From an uncultured Senegalimassilia sp. (GTDB lineage: Bacteria; Actinomycetota; Coriobacteriia; Coriobacteriales; Eggerthellaceae): a stretch of DNA of 62,629 nucleotides. This document shows, in pieces, positions 41,523-50,128 of the stretch (the stretch's first letter is position 1; the number at the start of each line of letters is the position of its first letter). The stretch spans positions 1-62,629 of the forward strand of contig NZ_CAKUAT010000016.1 of assembly GCF_934636665.1 (NCBI RefSeq), read 5' to 3'. The translations under genes were made by a program, and so were the position numbers. Under the pieces are notes generated by a model. It had not been told where the DNA came from, did no database searches, and saw only the letters and a list, made by a program, of their open reading frames with translations.

Positions 41523-44477
41523 CTAGCCGTTGAGCAGGTCGATCACGTCCAGATCGGCTTTCGCGCCCTCGAGGATGGCCTTGTTGCCGAAGACGCAGAC
41601 GGCTTCCTTGCCAAGCGCCCCTTCGATGACGCTTGCAAGCTCGCGCAGCTTCTCTGGTGCGGCCTGGATCATCTCCGCTCGCGTCTGCGCACGCGCCTCG
41701 GGCGTGCGCCCGCTCAGGAAGTCGCCGTCCTGGCGGCGAATCTGCATGCGTTCCTTGAGCGGCGCATCGAAGCCGGCAACGGTGCTGACCACGTAGCCGT
41801 CCATCTCCTCGGGCGCGGGGTCGAACGCGGCAAGCCATGCGGGCGTGCCGTTGAACCGTTCCAAGGTCTCGTCCAGATGCGGGTCGCGATACGAATAGAA
41901 GCGCACGGTGCCGCTGCGTGCCGCTTGGAAGCCCGCTCCGTAGGCGCCGCCCTTCACGCGCACCTCGTTCCACAGGTAGTCGTAGGAAAGCACGCGCGCC
42001 GCGATCTGCCACACGCCGGAGTAAGGCGCGCCGAGCGAGCGGCGGTCGAAGCCCGTGGAGGCGTAGCACACGTCGGTGGGCACGATGAACGCTTCGTTGC
42101 GCACCTTGGGCTTGGGAATCTCCAGTGCGGCCGGGACCTTGCCCGTGCCCGCTGTGATACCGGCGCATTGCCAGAAGCGCATGACGCACTCGTCGCTGCC
42201 GGCGATCGACACCAGCAAGTTCGACCCGTCGAACAGCTTATGCGCCACCTGGTTCAGGCGTTTTGCCAGTTCATTGGCGCGATCGTCGAAGTTGTCCAGC
42301 AGCTGGACCAGGAAGCGGTGGAAGCCTACGCCGCCGAGCTGCTGGCGCACCACGCCGGCCGGCAGGAAGTACGACGTCAGGCGCGCCATGGCTGCCGCGT
42401 GCCCGGCGTTGGCGAAGCTCTGCTCCATGCCGATGCGGCGTTGCTGCAGCGCGTCGCGGATCTTACCGGTGTCGGTGAAGTCGGTGCGTGCCAAGATCTC
42501 GCTCGGCAGCTCGGCCAGCCATTCGACGTTCTCGGCCAAAGCCGATGCGCTCGCTACGAACGTGGGCGTCACGGCATCTGGATCGTGCTCATCCTCGTAC
42601 ACCTCGCAGAAAAACGAGCAGTTGCCCAGCTTGCCGTTGGTGAGCGTGTCGATCTCGGCCGCCGAATGCGCATCGGTGCCGAGCTTGCCCAGCACGATGC
42701 CGAGCACCGCCGCATACGGCAGGTCTTCGAAATCAAGGCAGCTCATATCAAAGTAGCGGTAGGCGAAGACCAGGCCGCGCGTGGGCAGGTGATGGCGGAT
42801 GCAGGGAACAGGCGTGCCCTCGGCCAGGCCGTATGCGGGCTCGACGGGTGCGGGCCCGATGTCGGCGACTGTCAGCTGCGGCAGTTTCGCCACATCCTCG
42901 GGCGCGTCCGGCGTCTCCTGCATGCGGCGAAGCAGCGCGACCTCATCCTCGACGCGCTGGAAGTCGTCGTCGGTGAAGCCGGCGGCAAGGTCGGCAAGGC
43001 GACGCTGGCCGGGGTCGTCCTGCTGCTCGACGGGGACTACCTCCACCTCGGCCATATGGGCGCTGTCCAGGAACACCTCGCGGATGAGGCCCTCGAAATA
43101 CCCCTCGTCAAGCGCGCGGCGCAGGTAGGCGAAGTCGTCCTCGTAGCGCAGATAGGCCGTGGCAAGCTCATCGTCGTAGAGCCAGCCGCACAGCGACGTC
43201 ATGGCAAGCGCCACGCCGTCGGCCATGCCGAAGTCGCGTTCGCGCATGACGAACTCGGCGCGGGAGATGGACGCCTCCACCAGTGCATGGTCCAGGCCGC
43301 CTGCGGCCAGGCGCTCAAGCTCGGCATCCACGGCGGGGCGTAAGCGCTTCGCGGCGTCTTCGCCCAGGTCGCGCACCTGCAGCACGGCGAAGGGCTGCTG
43401 CACGGAATCGGCCAGGTAGGACTGCACGTCCCCAGCTATACCGGAGTCCAGAAGCGCGCGCTTGAGCGGCGCCTCGTTGCTGCCGGCGATGGCGTCGAGC
43501 AAGATATCGACGGCCACGATGCGCGTGCGCTCGCGCACGTGCCCGATAACCCAGCCCAGGCCCATGCAGGCGTTTTCCGGCGCGGTTGCCATCTCGCGGC
43601 GCACGCCCAGGGCGCGCACGGGCCCTTGCACGGGCAAGGTGCGCGGTGCAAGCTCCGCAAGCCCCTCAGCTGTGCGCTGCTCGCGGCGTTTCGCCTGCTC
43701 GGCGGCCACGGGCGTCAGGTAGCCCTCATCCAAGAACGCAAGCATGCGGTCAAGGTCCAGGTTGCCGTACAGCACGATATAGCTGTTGTCCAGGCGGTAG
43801 TGCCGCTCGTGTTCCTCCAGGTAGTGCTCGTAGGTGAGCGTGGGAATGGCCTCGGGGGTGCCGCCGGACTCGAACGCGTAGGGGGTGTCGGGGAACAGGC
43901 TTGCCTGCAGCTGGTCGTATAGCACGCTGGTGGGGTCGGACAGCGCGCCTTTCATCTCGTTGTACACCACGCCGTTGTAGATGAGCTGGCGGCCGGTCTC
44001 GGCCTGGCCCTCTTCGGCGTCGGCCACCTCAAGGTGCCAGCCTTCCTGCTCGAACACCTGGCGTTTGCGGTAGATATCGGGGTGCAGCACCGCGTCCATG
44101 TACACGTCGGCCAGGTTCATGAGGTCCTGGTCGTTGGTGGATGCTACGGGGTAGAGCGTCTTGTCGCCGAAGGTCATGGCGTTCAAAAACGTTTGCATGC
44201 TGGTTTTCAGCAGGTTGACGAAGGGTTCCTTGACAGGGAACTTCTCCGAACCGCACAAAACCGAGTGCTCTAGGATGTGGAACACGCCGGTGTCGTCGGC
44301 CGGAGGGGTGCGGAAGGCGATGGAGAACGCCTTGTTGCGGTCGTCGTTGCGCAGGTATAGAAGCTTCGCCCCGCTTACCGGATGGGAAAGCGTATAGGCA
44401 TCGCCGTCGATCTCGGGCAAGGGCTCGGCCGTGAGCACGGTGAACCCGTGCAGTTCCTGGCCTTGTTCAAGGTTCAT
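41523..44477 (-). CDS. M16C family metalloprotease (PreP/Cym1-like)
   Basis: The 984-residue zinc protease has the inverted zinc motif HILEH (residues 67-71) and the downstream Glu in FEQEGWHLEV, which give the HXXEH...E site. The remainder has the four-domain two-half clamshell of presequence-protease (insulysin-like M16C) enzymes, with the normal length of about 970-1,000 residues. It should degrade short unfolded peptides in the cytosol, since no signal peptide is present. ATG 44477 begins MNLEQGQELHGF. The gene stands alone between convergent larB-larC and a divergent small membrane protein. Confidence 0.93.
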   Translation of the reverse strand: MNLEQGQELHGFTVLTAEPLPEIDGDAYTLSHPVSGAKLLYLRNDDRNKAFSIAFRTPPADDTGVFHILEHSVLCGSEKFPVKEPFVNLLKTSMQTFLNAMTFGDKTLYPVASTNDQDLMNLADVYMDAVLHPDIYRKRQVFEQEGWHLEVADAEEGQAETGRQLIYNGVVYNEMKGALSDPTSVLYDQLQASLFPDTPYAFESGGTPEAIPTLTYEHYLEEHERHYRLDNSYIVLYGNLDLDRMLAFLDEGYLTPVAAEQAKRREQRTAEGLAELAPRTLPVQGPVRALGVRREMATAPENACMGLGWVIGHVRERTRIVAVDILLDAIAGSNEAPLKRALLDSGIAGDVQSYLADSVQQPFAVLQVRDLGEDAAKRLRPAVDAELERLAAGGLDHALVEASISRAEFVMRERDFGMADGVALAMTSLCGWLYDDELATAYLRYEDDFAYLRRALDEGYFEGLIREVFLDSAHMAEVEVVPVEQQDDPGQRRLADLAAGFTDDDFQRVEDEVALLRRMQETPDAPEDVAKLPQLTVADIGPAPVEPAYGLAEGTPVPCIRHHLPTRGLVFAYRYFDMSCLDFEDLPYAAVLGIVLGKLGTDAHSAAEIDTLTNGKLGNCSFFCEVYEDEHDPDAVTPTFVASASALAENVEWLAELPSEILARTDFTDTGKIRDALQQRRIGMEQSFANAGHAAAMARLTSYFLPAGVVRQQLGGVGFHRFLVQLLDNFDDRANELAKRLNQVAHKLFDGSNLLVSIAGSDECVMRFWQCAGITAGTGKVPAALEIPKPKVRNEAFIVPTDVCYASTGFDRRSLGAPYSGVWQIAARVLSYDYLWNEVRVKGGAYGAGFQAARSGTVRFYSYRDPHLDETLERFNGTPAWLAAFDPAPEEMDGYVVSTVAGFDAPLKERMQIRRQDGDFLSGRTPEARAQTRAEMIQAAPEKLRELASVIEGALGKEAVCVFGNKAILEGAKADLDVIDLLNG

Positions 44478-44603
44478 GCAAGCCGCCTTTCTCTTTGCTG
44501 GTTTCGCCCGCTATTGTCGCACACTGGCGGCGTAGCCGGGCAAGGTGCCGGGGCTGCTCCGTGGTTTTTCTACCTAGGTGCCGGGGCCTGTCGGCCAATC
44601 CTA

Positions 44604-44609
44604 TATAAT
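44604..44609 (+). promoter_or_regulatory. Consensus -10 box before the small membrane proteins
   Basis: A perfect TATAAT lies 46 bp before ATG 44655. The -35 region (GGGGCC-rich) is poor, so only the -10 is supported. Confidence 0.5.
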
Positions 44610-44654
44610 CAATGGCATACACAGCATGGAAACGCACAAGGCAGGAGGTACGGC

Positions 44655-45065
44655 ATGGCGCAAGACCAGCGCTTCTCCCATATCACGGTCAATGCCGCCG
44701 GTGACGAAGATGTGGTCATCCAGGCGGGAGCCTACGGCCGTCATCGGGGCGAAGATGTTCTCGAAGAGCCCGTCTATGCAGAATCCGAGCCGCAGATTGC
44801 TTCCGTTGAGACGTCCCGCCCGCTGCATGCGGCCCAGCAGGCGCCTGCTCAGGACCATGCCCATGCCGCCAAGCCGCATGCCGCGCACGCCCGCAAGCCG
44901 GAAACCGTTGCGTCCGATAGCCGTCCGCAGCCTGCCCATCGCGCCGAGCAGACGCTCGAGGACCTGGACGCCGGCCCCATGTCGGGTATGCAGAAGGCGG
45001 TGCTCGTCGGCGTCGGAGTCGTCATCATCGCGGCGATCGTCTACTTCGCCCTGTTCATGCGCTGA
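44655..45065 (+). CDS. Small C-terminally anchored membrane protein, unknown function
   Basis: The 136-residue protein has a long polar N-terminal part, rich in Ala, His, Pro and Glu (HAAQQAPAQDHAHAAKPHA). One membrane segment lies near the very end (AVLVGVGVVIIAAIVYFALFM), followed only by Arg, so it should be tail-anchored with its bulk in the cytosol. No domain is recognised. CAGGAGG precedes ATG 44655. It is followed 29 bp later by another single-pass protein, and the two probably share a transcript. Confidence 0.7.
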   Translation: MAQDQRFSHITVNAAGDEDVVIQAGAYGRHRGEDVLEEPVYAESEPQIASVETSRPLHAAQQAPAQDHAHAAKPHAAHARKPETVASDSRPQPAHRAEQTLEDLDAGPMSGMQKAVLVGVGVVIIAAIVYFALFMR

Positions 45066-45094
45066 TCGGCTGTTTTCAAGAGAAAGGCCTGACC

Positions 45095-46237
45095 ATGTCC
45101 AAACATAGCTTCAACATCGCCCGCGGCGCCCGCAAGCAGCAGCCCGAAGGCGACGCGTCCCTGGGTCTGACCGAGGCGTTCGCGCCCATCGGCGCCGGCG
45201 GCGCCCCCGAGCAGCGCGGCGCGGCTGACGGCGATACGTCGCTTGGCCTGACCGAGGCGTTCGCGCCCGTCGCGGCCTCCCACGGCGCGCATGCCGCCGG
45301 GTTCAGCTATCAAGGCGACACCTCGGAGGACTATTCCGACCCGGTAGAGAGCCTCGAGCCGCGCGACGAGCCCGTGTTCGGCGACGAGATTCCTGCCGCG
45401 GCGCCTGCCCAGAACCGTGGCCGCCACGGCAAGCCCGAGCCGCTGGAGCATCCGCACCTCAAGAAGTCGCGTCGCGTCCGCCGCGTGCTTGTGATCATCG
45501 TGGCCCTGCTCGTGGTGCTCGCCTGCGCCCTGGGGTATTTCGCCTTCCAGTTGTGGAACGAGTCCAGCCGCGCCATGGTGCAGCAGACCCAGGCCCAGCA
45601 GCAGTCCACCGATGTGGGCAACCTTTCCCAGGAAAACTCCGGCAAGGACGCGGCAAGCGTCACCACCACCAAGAAGACCGAGGTTCCCAACCTGGTCGGC
45701 GTGCTGGGGCAAACCCAGGATGCGGCCATCACCGCGCTTGCGCACGGTGCCACGGTCACGTCCTCCAAGGACGTCAACGAAGAGGGCAATTCCGTGAAGA
45801 AAAGCGTCACGGTGGCCCTGACCGCCGAGCCTGCCGATTCCCGTTCGGGCACGCCCACGGTCTATTTGGGGCTTGACGCCGACGGCAAGGTCATCCAGGC
45901 CGGTTACTCCGCCGCCACCGCGTCGCTCGGCTACGGCTCGCTCAGCTTCGCCGACGCCGTGAAGAACGAGCACATCGTCGAGAAGACGCTGCGCGAGGCG
46001 GGCGTGAACGTGGCAGACGGCTCGGCCAAGCTGCCTACCGACAAGACTTCGTACTCCACGTACGCATCGGACGGCACCACGCTGGTGAAGGAGAACTGCT
46101 CGTTCAACGGCACCGTGGACATCAACGGCGCCGCCCACACCTGGTCGAGCGTGCTCATGTACGACTACAGCACGGCCAACGCCTCCGGCAACCTGGCCGA
46201 CACCGTGCGCATCATCTACATCTACATCAACGCGTAG
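45095..46237 (+). CDS. Single-pass membrane protein with a PASTA-like segment
   Basis: The 380-residue protein has a cytosolic N-terminus with two near-identical motifs, SLGLTEAFAP (residues 22-31 and 49-58). A basic stretch (KKSRRVRR) precedes a membrane segment near residues 131-150 (VLVIIVALLVVLACALGYFA). The extracellular part contains VPNLVGVLGQTQDAAITAL, which resembles the start of a PASTA domain, then Ser/Thr-rich sequence. The function is not recognised; the repeated motif could be a docking site for a cytosolic partner. GAGAAAGG precedes ATG 45095. A hairpin terminator follows the stop. Confidence 0.75.
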   Translation: MSKHSFNIARGARKQQPEGDASLGLTEAFAPIGAGGAPEQRGAADGDTSLGLTEAFAPVAASHGAHAAGFSYQGDTSEDYSDPVESLEPRDEPVFGDEIPAAAPAQNRGRHGKPEPLEHPHLKKSRRVRRVLVIIVALLVVLACALGYFAFQLWNESSRAMVQQTQAQQQSTDVGNLSQENSGKDAASVTTTKKTEVPNLVGVLGQTQDAAITALAHGATVTSSKDVNEEGNSVKKSVTVALTAEPADSRSGTPTVYLGLDADGKVIQAGYSAATASLGYGSLSFADAVKNEHIVEKTLREAGVNVADGSAKLPTDKTSYSTYASDGTTLVKENCSFNGTVDINGAAHTWSSVLMYDYSTANASGNLADTVRIIYIYINA

Positions 46238-46243
46238 CAGGCA

Positions 46244-46272
46244 ACCGGCGGCCGAATGGCCGCCGGTGCTAT
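46244..46272 (+). terminator. Terminator after the PASTA-like protein
   Basis: ACCGGCGGCC (46244-46253) pairs perfectly with GGCCGCCGGT (46258-46267) around GAAT, followed by GCTATTT. Confidence 0.8.
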
Positions 46273-46456
46273 TTCGACCAGGGACCCGGGGCCGTGCGCT
46301 CGGCATGTCGGAACGCAAGGGCTCGGTTGATGGCCTGGCTGGAGCTGGGTGGGCCTACCGCAGCGCGTGTCGGCGATCGGCGGGCCTGGTTTCCACCCAC
46401 GGCTTTCGCTTCTTGTGTCCATCTTGTGAACGTCGGCCGGCAAAAAGGGCGGTCCC

Positions 46457-46484
46457 TTGCGCCGGGCGGCGTTCACGCTATAAT
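46457..46484 (+). promoter_or_regulatory. Promoter of infC-rpmI-rplT
   Basis: A perfect TATAAT (46479-46484) has TTGCGC 16 bp upstream (46457-46462). Transcription would start near 46491, giving a leader of about 170 nt. Confidence 0.65.
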
Positions 46485-46535
46485 AAACGAGCTGTTCACA
46501 AGCGGGGGCGTAGCGCCTCCCACCTAGTTCGGCGC

Positions 46536-46617
46536 TTTCAAGCTGCTGATGGGTTGTATGAATACCTGAACATGGTTCGTTCATCACGCCCGCATGCTTG
46601 AAGCTGTGGGTTTTTTT
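46536..46617 (+). promoter_or_regulatory. Attenuator-like leader of the infC operon
   Basis: CCCGCATGCT pairs with AGCTGTGGG (46589-46610, one bulge and one G-T pair) and is followed directly by seven T (46611-46617). This is an intrinsic terminator inside the leader. An alternative pairing of TTCAAGC (46537-46543) with GCTTGAA (46596-46602) would break it. This resembles the L20-controlled attenuation of the same operon in Bacillus; the control protein is inferred. Confidence 0.65.
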
Positions 46618-46658
46618 ATGCCATGCGAAACCGCATGCAAGGAAGGAAGGTGAGTGCG

Positions 46659-47240
46659 ATAGCCGCTCAAGAGCCTAGGCTCAACGAACAGATCACGGTG
46701 CGCGAGTGCCGCCTGATCGGGTTCGACGGAACGCAGTTGGGTATCTACCCGGTTGCCCAGGCGCAGCGCGTTGCTGACGACCAGGGGCTTGATCTTGTTG
46801 AAATCGCCCCGAATGCGGAACCGCCCGTGTGCCGCATCATGGATTACGGCAAGTTCAAGTACGATCAGGCCATCAAGGCGAAGCAGGCTCGCAAGAACCA
46901 AAGCAAGATCGAGACCAAGGAAATGAAGTTCCGCCCGAAAATCGACGTGGGGGACTACACTACGAAGAAGAAGCACGTGCTTCGCTTCCTCTCCGCTGGC
47001 AACAAGGTCAAGATCACCATCATGTTCCGTGGCCGCGAGATGGCCCATCCGGAACAGGGCCTGACCATCCTGGAGCGCCTGGCCGACGACCTGAAGGACA
47101 TTGCGGTCATCGAGAGCCAGCCGAAGATGGAAGGCCGCAACATGCACATGCTCATCGCCCCGCTTCCCGCAAGCATGGCGGCGAAGAAAAAGAAGGCAAA
47201 CGACAAGAAAGACGAAGGAAAGGACGAAGGCAATGCCTAA
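46659..47240 (+). CDS. infC: Translation initiation factor IF-3
   Basis: IF-3 binds the 30S subunit and checks start codons. The 193-residue product has the family N-domain (NEQITVRECRLIGFDGTQLGIYPV, ending MDYGKFKYDQ) and C-domain (KEMKFRPKIDVGDYTTKKKHVLRFL), plus a Lys-rich tail. The start is unusual. AAGGAAGGAAGG ends at 46650, and an ATA codon at 46659 is eight bases further on, giving a product aligned with Bacillus IF-3, whose gene also uses a rare AUU start. GTG 46650 and ATG 46623 are in frame but sit inside or before the purine run. The rpmI gene overlaps the 3' end by 8 bp. Confidence 0.93.
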   Translation: MAAQEPRLNEQITVRECRLIGFDGTQLGIYPVAQAQRVADDQGLDLVEIAPNAEPPVCRIMDYGKFKYDQAIKAKQARKNQSKIETKEMKFRPKIDVGDYTTKKKHVLRFLSAGNKVKITIMFRGREMAHPEQGLTILERLADDLKDIAVIESQPKMEGRNMHMLIAPLPASMAAKKKKANDKKDEGKDEGNA

Positions 47241-47430
47241 GATGAAGACCCATCGCGGTACGGCAAAGCGCTTCCGCGTTACCGGCTCCGGCAAGATCAT
47301 GCGTGCTAAGGCCTACAAGAGCCACATTCTGACGAAGAAGTCTCAGAAGCGTAAGCGTAATTTCCGTCACGAGACCGAGCTGGCTGCCGCTGACCGTCGC
47401 GTCGTGGCCCGCAACCTCGGCCGTCGCTAA
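47233..47430 (+). CDS. rpmI: 50S ribosomal protein L35
   Basis: The 65-residue protein reads MPKMKTHRGTAKRFRVTGSG and continues with the basic HILTKKSQKRKRNFR segment typical of L35. It overlaps infC by 8 bp, so translation is coupled, and rplT follows 24 bp later. Length and order are standard. Confidence 0.97.
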   Translation: MPKMKTHRGTAKRFRVTGSGKIMRAKAYKSHILTKKSQKRKRNFRHETELAAADRRVVARNLGRR

Positions 47431-47454
47431 GTTTTAAAGGAGCAGTGATAATCA

Positions 47455-47808
47455 ATGGCTCGTATCAAGCGTGCAGTCAACGCCAAGAAGAAGCGCCGCA
47501 CCGTCCTTAACCGTGCAAAGGGCTACTATGGTGCCAAGTCCCGTTCCTACACCGCTGCTAAGGAACAGGTCCAGCACTCCCTGCAGTACCAGTACCGCGA
47601 TCGTCGCAACAAGAAGCGCGAGATCCGTCGTCTGTGGATCACCCGCATCAACGCCGGCGCCCGTCTGAACGGCATGAGCTACTCCGCCTTCATGAACGGC
47701 CTGAAGAAGGCTGGCGTGGAGCTGGACCGCAAGGTGCTTTCCGACATGGCCATCAACGACCCCGCGGCTTTCACCGCCATCGTCGAGGTCGCCAAGAAGG
47801 CCCTCTAA
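47455..47808 (+). CDS. rplT: 50S ribosomal protein L20
   Basis: The 117-residue protein begins MARIKRAVNAKKKRR and has the L20 segments LNRAKGYYGAKSRSYTAAKEQ, RDRRNKKREIRRLWITRINA and SYSAFMNGLKKAGVELDRK. L20 binds 23S rRNA early in assembly and is the known repressor of this operon in Bacillus and E. coli. It is the last gene of the operon, before a perfect terminator. Confidence 0.97.
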   Translation: MARIKRAVNAKKKRRTVLNRAKGYYGAKSRSYTAAKEQVQHSLQYQYRDRRNKKREIRRLWITRINAGARLNGMSYSAFMNGLKKAGVELDRKVLSDMAINDPAAFTAIVEVAKKAL

Positions 47809-47830
47809 GCTGTTTCAAGCTTCAAATGCG

Positions 47831-47866
47831 AACACCCCGCTTGGGAATCCAAGCGGGGTGTTTTGC
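47831..47866 (+). terminator. Terminator of the infC operon
   Basis: A perfect 14-bp stem (47831-47844 with 47849-47862) with a GAAT loop is followed by TTTTG-like sequence. Confidence 0.93.
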
Positions 47867-48101
47867 GTTTTGGGTACGTATCGCCGAGCATGTTGCATCG
47901 TTGCTTGCATGCGGACAGTTGTCCGCATAGGCGAGATGGGTTGTTGCCGATCGAGCCCTGCGATTGTGCGCCGATGTTTTCGAATCAGAGGTGTTATAAG
48001 GATATTAAGCCCCGGATCGTAAATAAAGATATTAGCGTTCAAGGTTGTGTTTAGCAGGTTTATTCTGCTAGCATTCACCTGCCTTAGAGGCTGTAGATAC
48101 G

Positions 48102-48124
48102 AAAAAAGCGCCCCAAGGCGCTTT
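48102..48124 (-). terminator. Terminator of the NifX-like gene
   Basis: AAAGCGCC (48105-48112) pairs with GGCGCTTT (48117-48124). Six A residues on the left give a T run on the minus strand. Confidence 0.85.
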
Positions 48125-48158
48125 CCACGTGCCATGCTATCGCGTAGCGCATATGCGC

Positions 48159-48491
48159 TTACGATGCCTCCAGCTCTTCGTGCGTTCCAGACAGCGTGCG
48201 CCCGATATAGGTGCGCGCAGCTGCGGATGCGGTGCCGGTGTACCCGGTTTGAACCTCGATGCCGGCTGCTTTCAGGGCCGTCTCCGAGGTTGGGTCGATC
48301 CTGTCGGCGATCATAACGCTGACATCAAGGTCCTTCAATACCTGAGCCAGCTGAGCCGGAGGGAACGAAAGGTTGGGCATATTCTGGCAATCGGCGAACA
48401 TGCCACGGTCAACGCGATAGCACATGAAACTTGAACTGCGTGCAAATCTTGGCGCCACATCAAGCCCCTGGCAAGCTACCGCTATGCGCAT
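48159..48491 (-). CDS. Dinitrogenase iron-molybdenum cofactor (NifX/NifB C-terminal) family protein
   Basis: The 110-residue protein begins MRIAVACQGLDVAPRFARS, the usual start of this Fe-S cluster-carrier family (PF02579). It continues with VDRGMFADCQNMPN, VMIADRIDPTSETALKAAGIEVQTGYTG and a short tail. Non-nitrogen-fixing anaerobes often carry such genes, where they may handle Fe-S or Mo-containing clusters. No nif gene is nearby, so the role is unknown. GGAGG lies six bases before ATG 48491. It is a single-gene unit. Confidence 0.87.
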   Translation of the reverse strand: MRIAVACQGLDVAPRFARSSSFMCYRVDRGMFADCQNMPNLSFPPAQLAQVLKDLDVSVMIADRIDPTSETALKAAGIEVQTGYTGTASAAARTYIGRTLSGTHEELEAS

Positions 48492-48546
48492 GGCGTCCTC
48501 CCTCCTAAAGACGATATACACTTTACCGATAGATTACCGGGCTGCT

Positions 48547-48572
48547 ATGCGCCGGCCCCTTAACCGGCGCAT
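48547..48572 (-). terminator. Hairpin after the DEAD-box helicase gene
   Basis: ATGCGCCGG (48547-48555) pairs perfectly with CCGGCGCAT (48564-48572) around CCCCTTAA, just beyond the helicase stop. Confidence 0.7.
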
Positions 48573-48581
48573 AACCAACTG

Positions 48582-50096
48582 TTAGCGGCGCCTGTTGCGC
48601 TGGTGCGCAACCTGGGCGCGATGGGCGCGTCCAGGGCGAAAATCGCCGCCCTGCGCACCGGACGCGCTGCTGGTCTTGGCGCGGTTGGCGGAAGCGTTCC
48701 TAGAGCCGTTGCCGCGCTTCTGCTGCGAGCCGTGATCGACGTTGCTGTGCTTCCTTGCGGCGTGCGCCGTTCCGCTTGCGGGCTTTTCGGCGGCTTTGCG
48801 GCTGCCCCGTTTGGCGCGGCGGGTGTTCACCTCTTCGGCCTGCGCCGCTTCGCGCGCCTTGTTCTTTCTGCGCGTGCGGGCGGCTTGCTCTTTCTTGGCC
48901 TGCTGGATTTCGGGGTCGCGACGAGCTTCGGCACGCTGGGCCCTTGCAGCGGCTTCGTTTTCGGCTTCATGCATGTCGAAGTTCTCAAGCTCAAGCTCGG
49001 GGATGGTGCGCTTGAGCAGCTTCTGGATGTCGCGCAGCGCATCGGCGGTTTCGGGGCTGACGAAGCTGACGGCGAATCCGGAGGCGCCTGCGCGGCCCGT
49101 GCGGCCGATGCGGTGCACGTAGTCCTCGGGCTGCGTGGGCAGGTCGTAGTTCACCACGTACTCGACTTCTTCCACATCGATGCCGCGTGCGAGCACGTCG
49201 GTGGCCACCAGCACGTCGGTGGTGCCGTTGGCGAAGTTCTCAAGAGCGCGGCGACGCTGGTTCTGGCTGCGGCTGGAGTGGATGGCCTCGACGGAGTAGC
49301 CGACCTTCTTCAGGCGGCGGCAGGTGGCGTCCGCGCGGCTACGCGTGCGGCAGAACACGATGACGCGCCTATGGCCGCGTTCCTTCATAAGGCCCTTGAG
49401 CAGCTCGGGCTTCACGGCCTGCTGCACGTGCATGACGTACTGCTCCACCGTGTCGGCCGTCTCGCCCTTGTGGGCGATCTCGACCATGGCGGGGTCGTGC
49501 AACAGCTTGCCGGCCGTGCTCATGATGGTACGATCGATAGTGGCGCTGAACAGCAGGGTTTGACGGTTGTGCGGCGTGGCGCCGATGATCTTGCGCATGG
49601 CAGGCCAGAAGCCCATGTCGAGCATGCGGTCAGCCTCGTCGAGTACGAGCACCTCCACGCTGCTCAGATGGGCGGCTCCTTGGTCCATAAGGTCCACCAG
49701 ACGGCCCGGCGTGGCGATGAGCACGTCGATGCCGCGGTTGAGCGCCTGGATCTGCGGGTTGTAGGAAACGCCGCCGACTACGGTGAGGATGCGATGGTGC
49801 GTGTTCTTCGCGATGGTGCCGCACACCTCGCCGATCTGCTCGGCAAGCTCGCGCGTGGGGGTGACCACCAGCATAAGCGGACCCTTGTTGCCCTTGGCGT
49901 GACCGAGCTTGTCCATGGTGGGCAAGCTGAACGCGGCGGTTTTGCCGGTGCCGGTCTTCGCGGCGGCGATCAGGTCGCGGCCCTCCAGCACCTTGGGGAT
50001 GGCCTGCTCCTGCACAGGGGTGGGGGTGCTGTAGCCCAGCTGGGCCACAGCCTGCAATGCCTGGCCCGAAAGGCCGAGGTCGTCGAAATGCGTCAT
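48582..50096 (-). CDS. DEAD-box RNA helicase (RhlE-like)
   Basis: The 504-residue helicase has all core motifs: the Q motif (FDDLGLSGQAL...TPTPVQEQAIP), AAKTGTGKT (residues 45-53), PTRELAEQ, VLDEADRMLDMGF (DEAD at 153-156), SATIDR, ARGIDVEEVEYVVNYD and HRIGRTGRAG. After about residue 365 comes a basic low-complexity tail (KKEQAARTRRKNKAREA and more), as in RhlE-type helicases involved in ribosome assembly or RNA decay. The ATG at 50096 begins MTHFDDLGLS. The gene lies 32 bp downstream of the glycosyltransferase gene, so the two may be co-transcribed. Confidence 0.94.
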   Translation of the reverse strand: MTHFDDLGLSGQALQAVAQLGYSTPTPVQEQAIPKVLEGRDLIAAAKTGTGKTAAFSLPTMDKLGHAKGNKGPLMLVVTPTRELAEQIGEVCGTIAKNTHHRILTVVGGVSYNPQIQALNRGIDVLIATPGRLVDLMDQGAAHLSSVEVLVLDEADRMLDMGFWPAMRKIIGATPHNRQTLLFSATIDRTIMSTAGKLLHDPAMVEIAHKGETADTVEQYVMHVQQAVKPELLKGLMKERGHRRVIVFCRTRSRADATCRRLKKVGYSVEAIHSSRSQNQRRRALENFANGTTDVLVATDVLARGIDVEEVEYVVNYDLPTQPEDYVHRIGRTGRAGASGFAVSFVSPETADALRDIQKLLKRTIPELELENFDMHEAENEAAARAQRAEARRDPEIQQAKKEQAARTRRKNKAREAAQAEEVNTRRAKRGSRKAAEKPASGTAHAARKHSNVDHGSQQKRGNGSRNASANRAKTSSASGAQGGDFRPGRAHRAQVAHQRNRRR

Positions 50097-50128
50097 ATAA
50101 GGTAGATCCTTTCCATGTGCGCGCGGCT

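Larger units (their letters stand above)
46238..46658. other. Intergenic region with terminator and infC leader
   Basis: This 421-bp region contains the terminator of the preceding gene, the infC promoter and a leader with a second terminator. No protein gene is supported. Confidence 0.75.
47809..48158. other. Intergenic region after rplT
   Basis: This 350-bp stretch between convergent genes contains a terminator at each end. An 8-bp hairpin ATGCGGAC/GTCCGCAT (47909-47928) and an A+T-rich segment (about 47995-48060) with two near repeats of GATATTA lie between them. No gene is supported. Confidence 0.6.
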
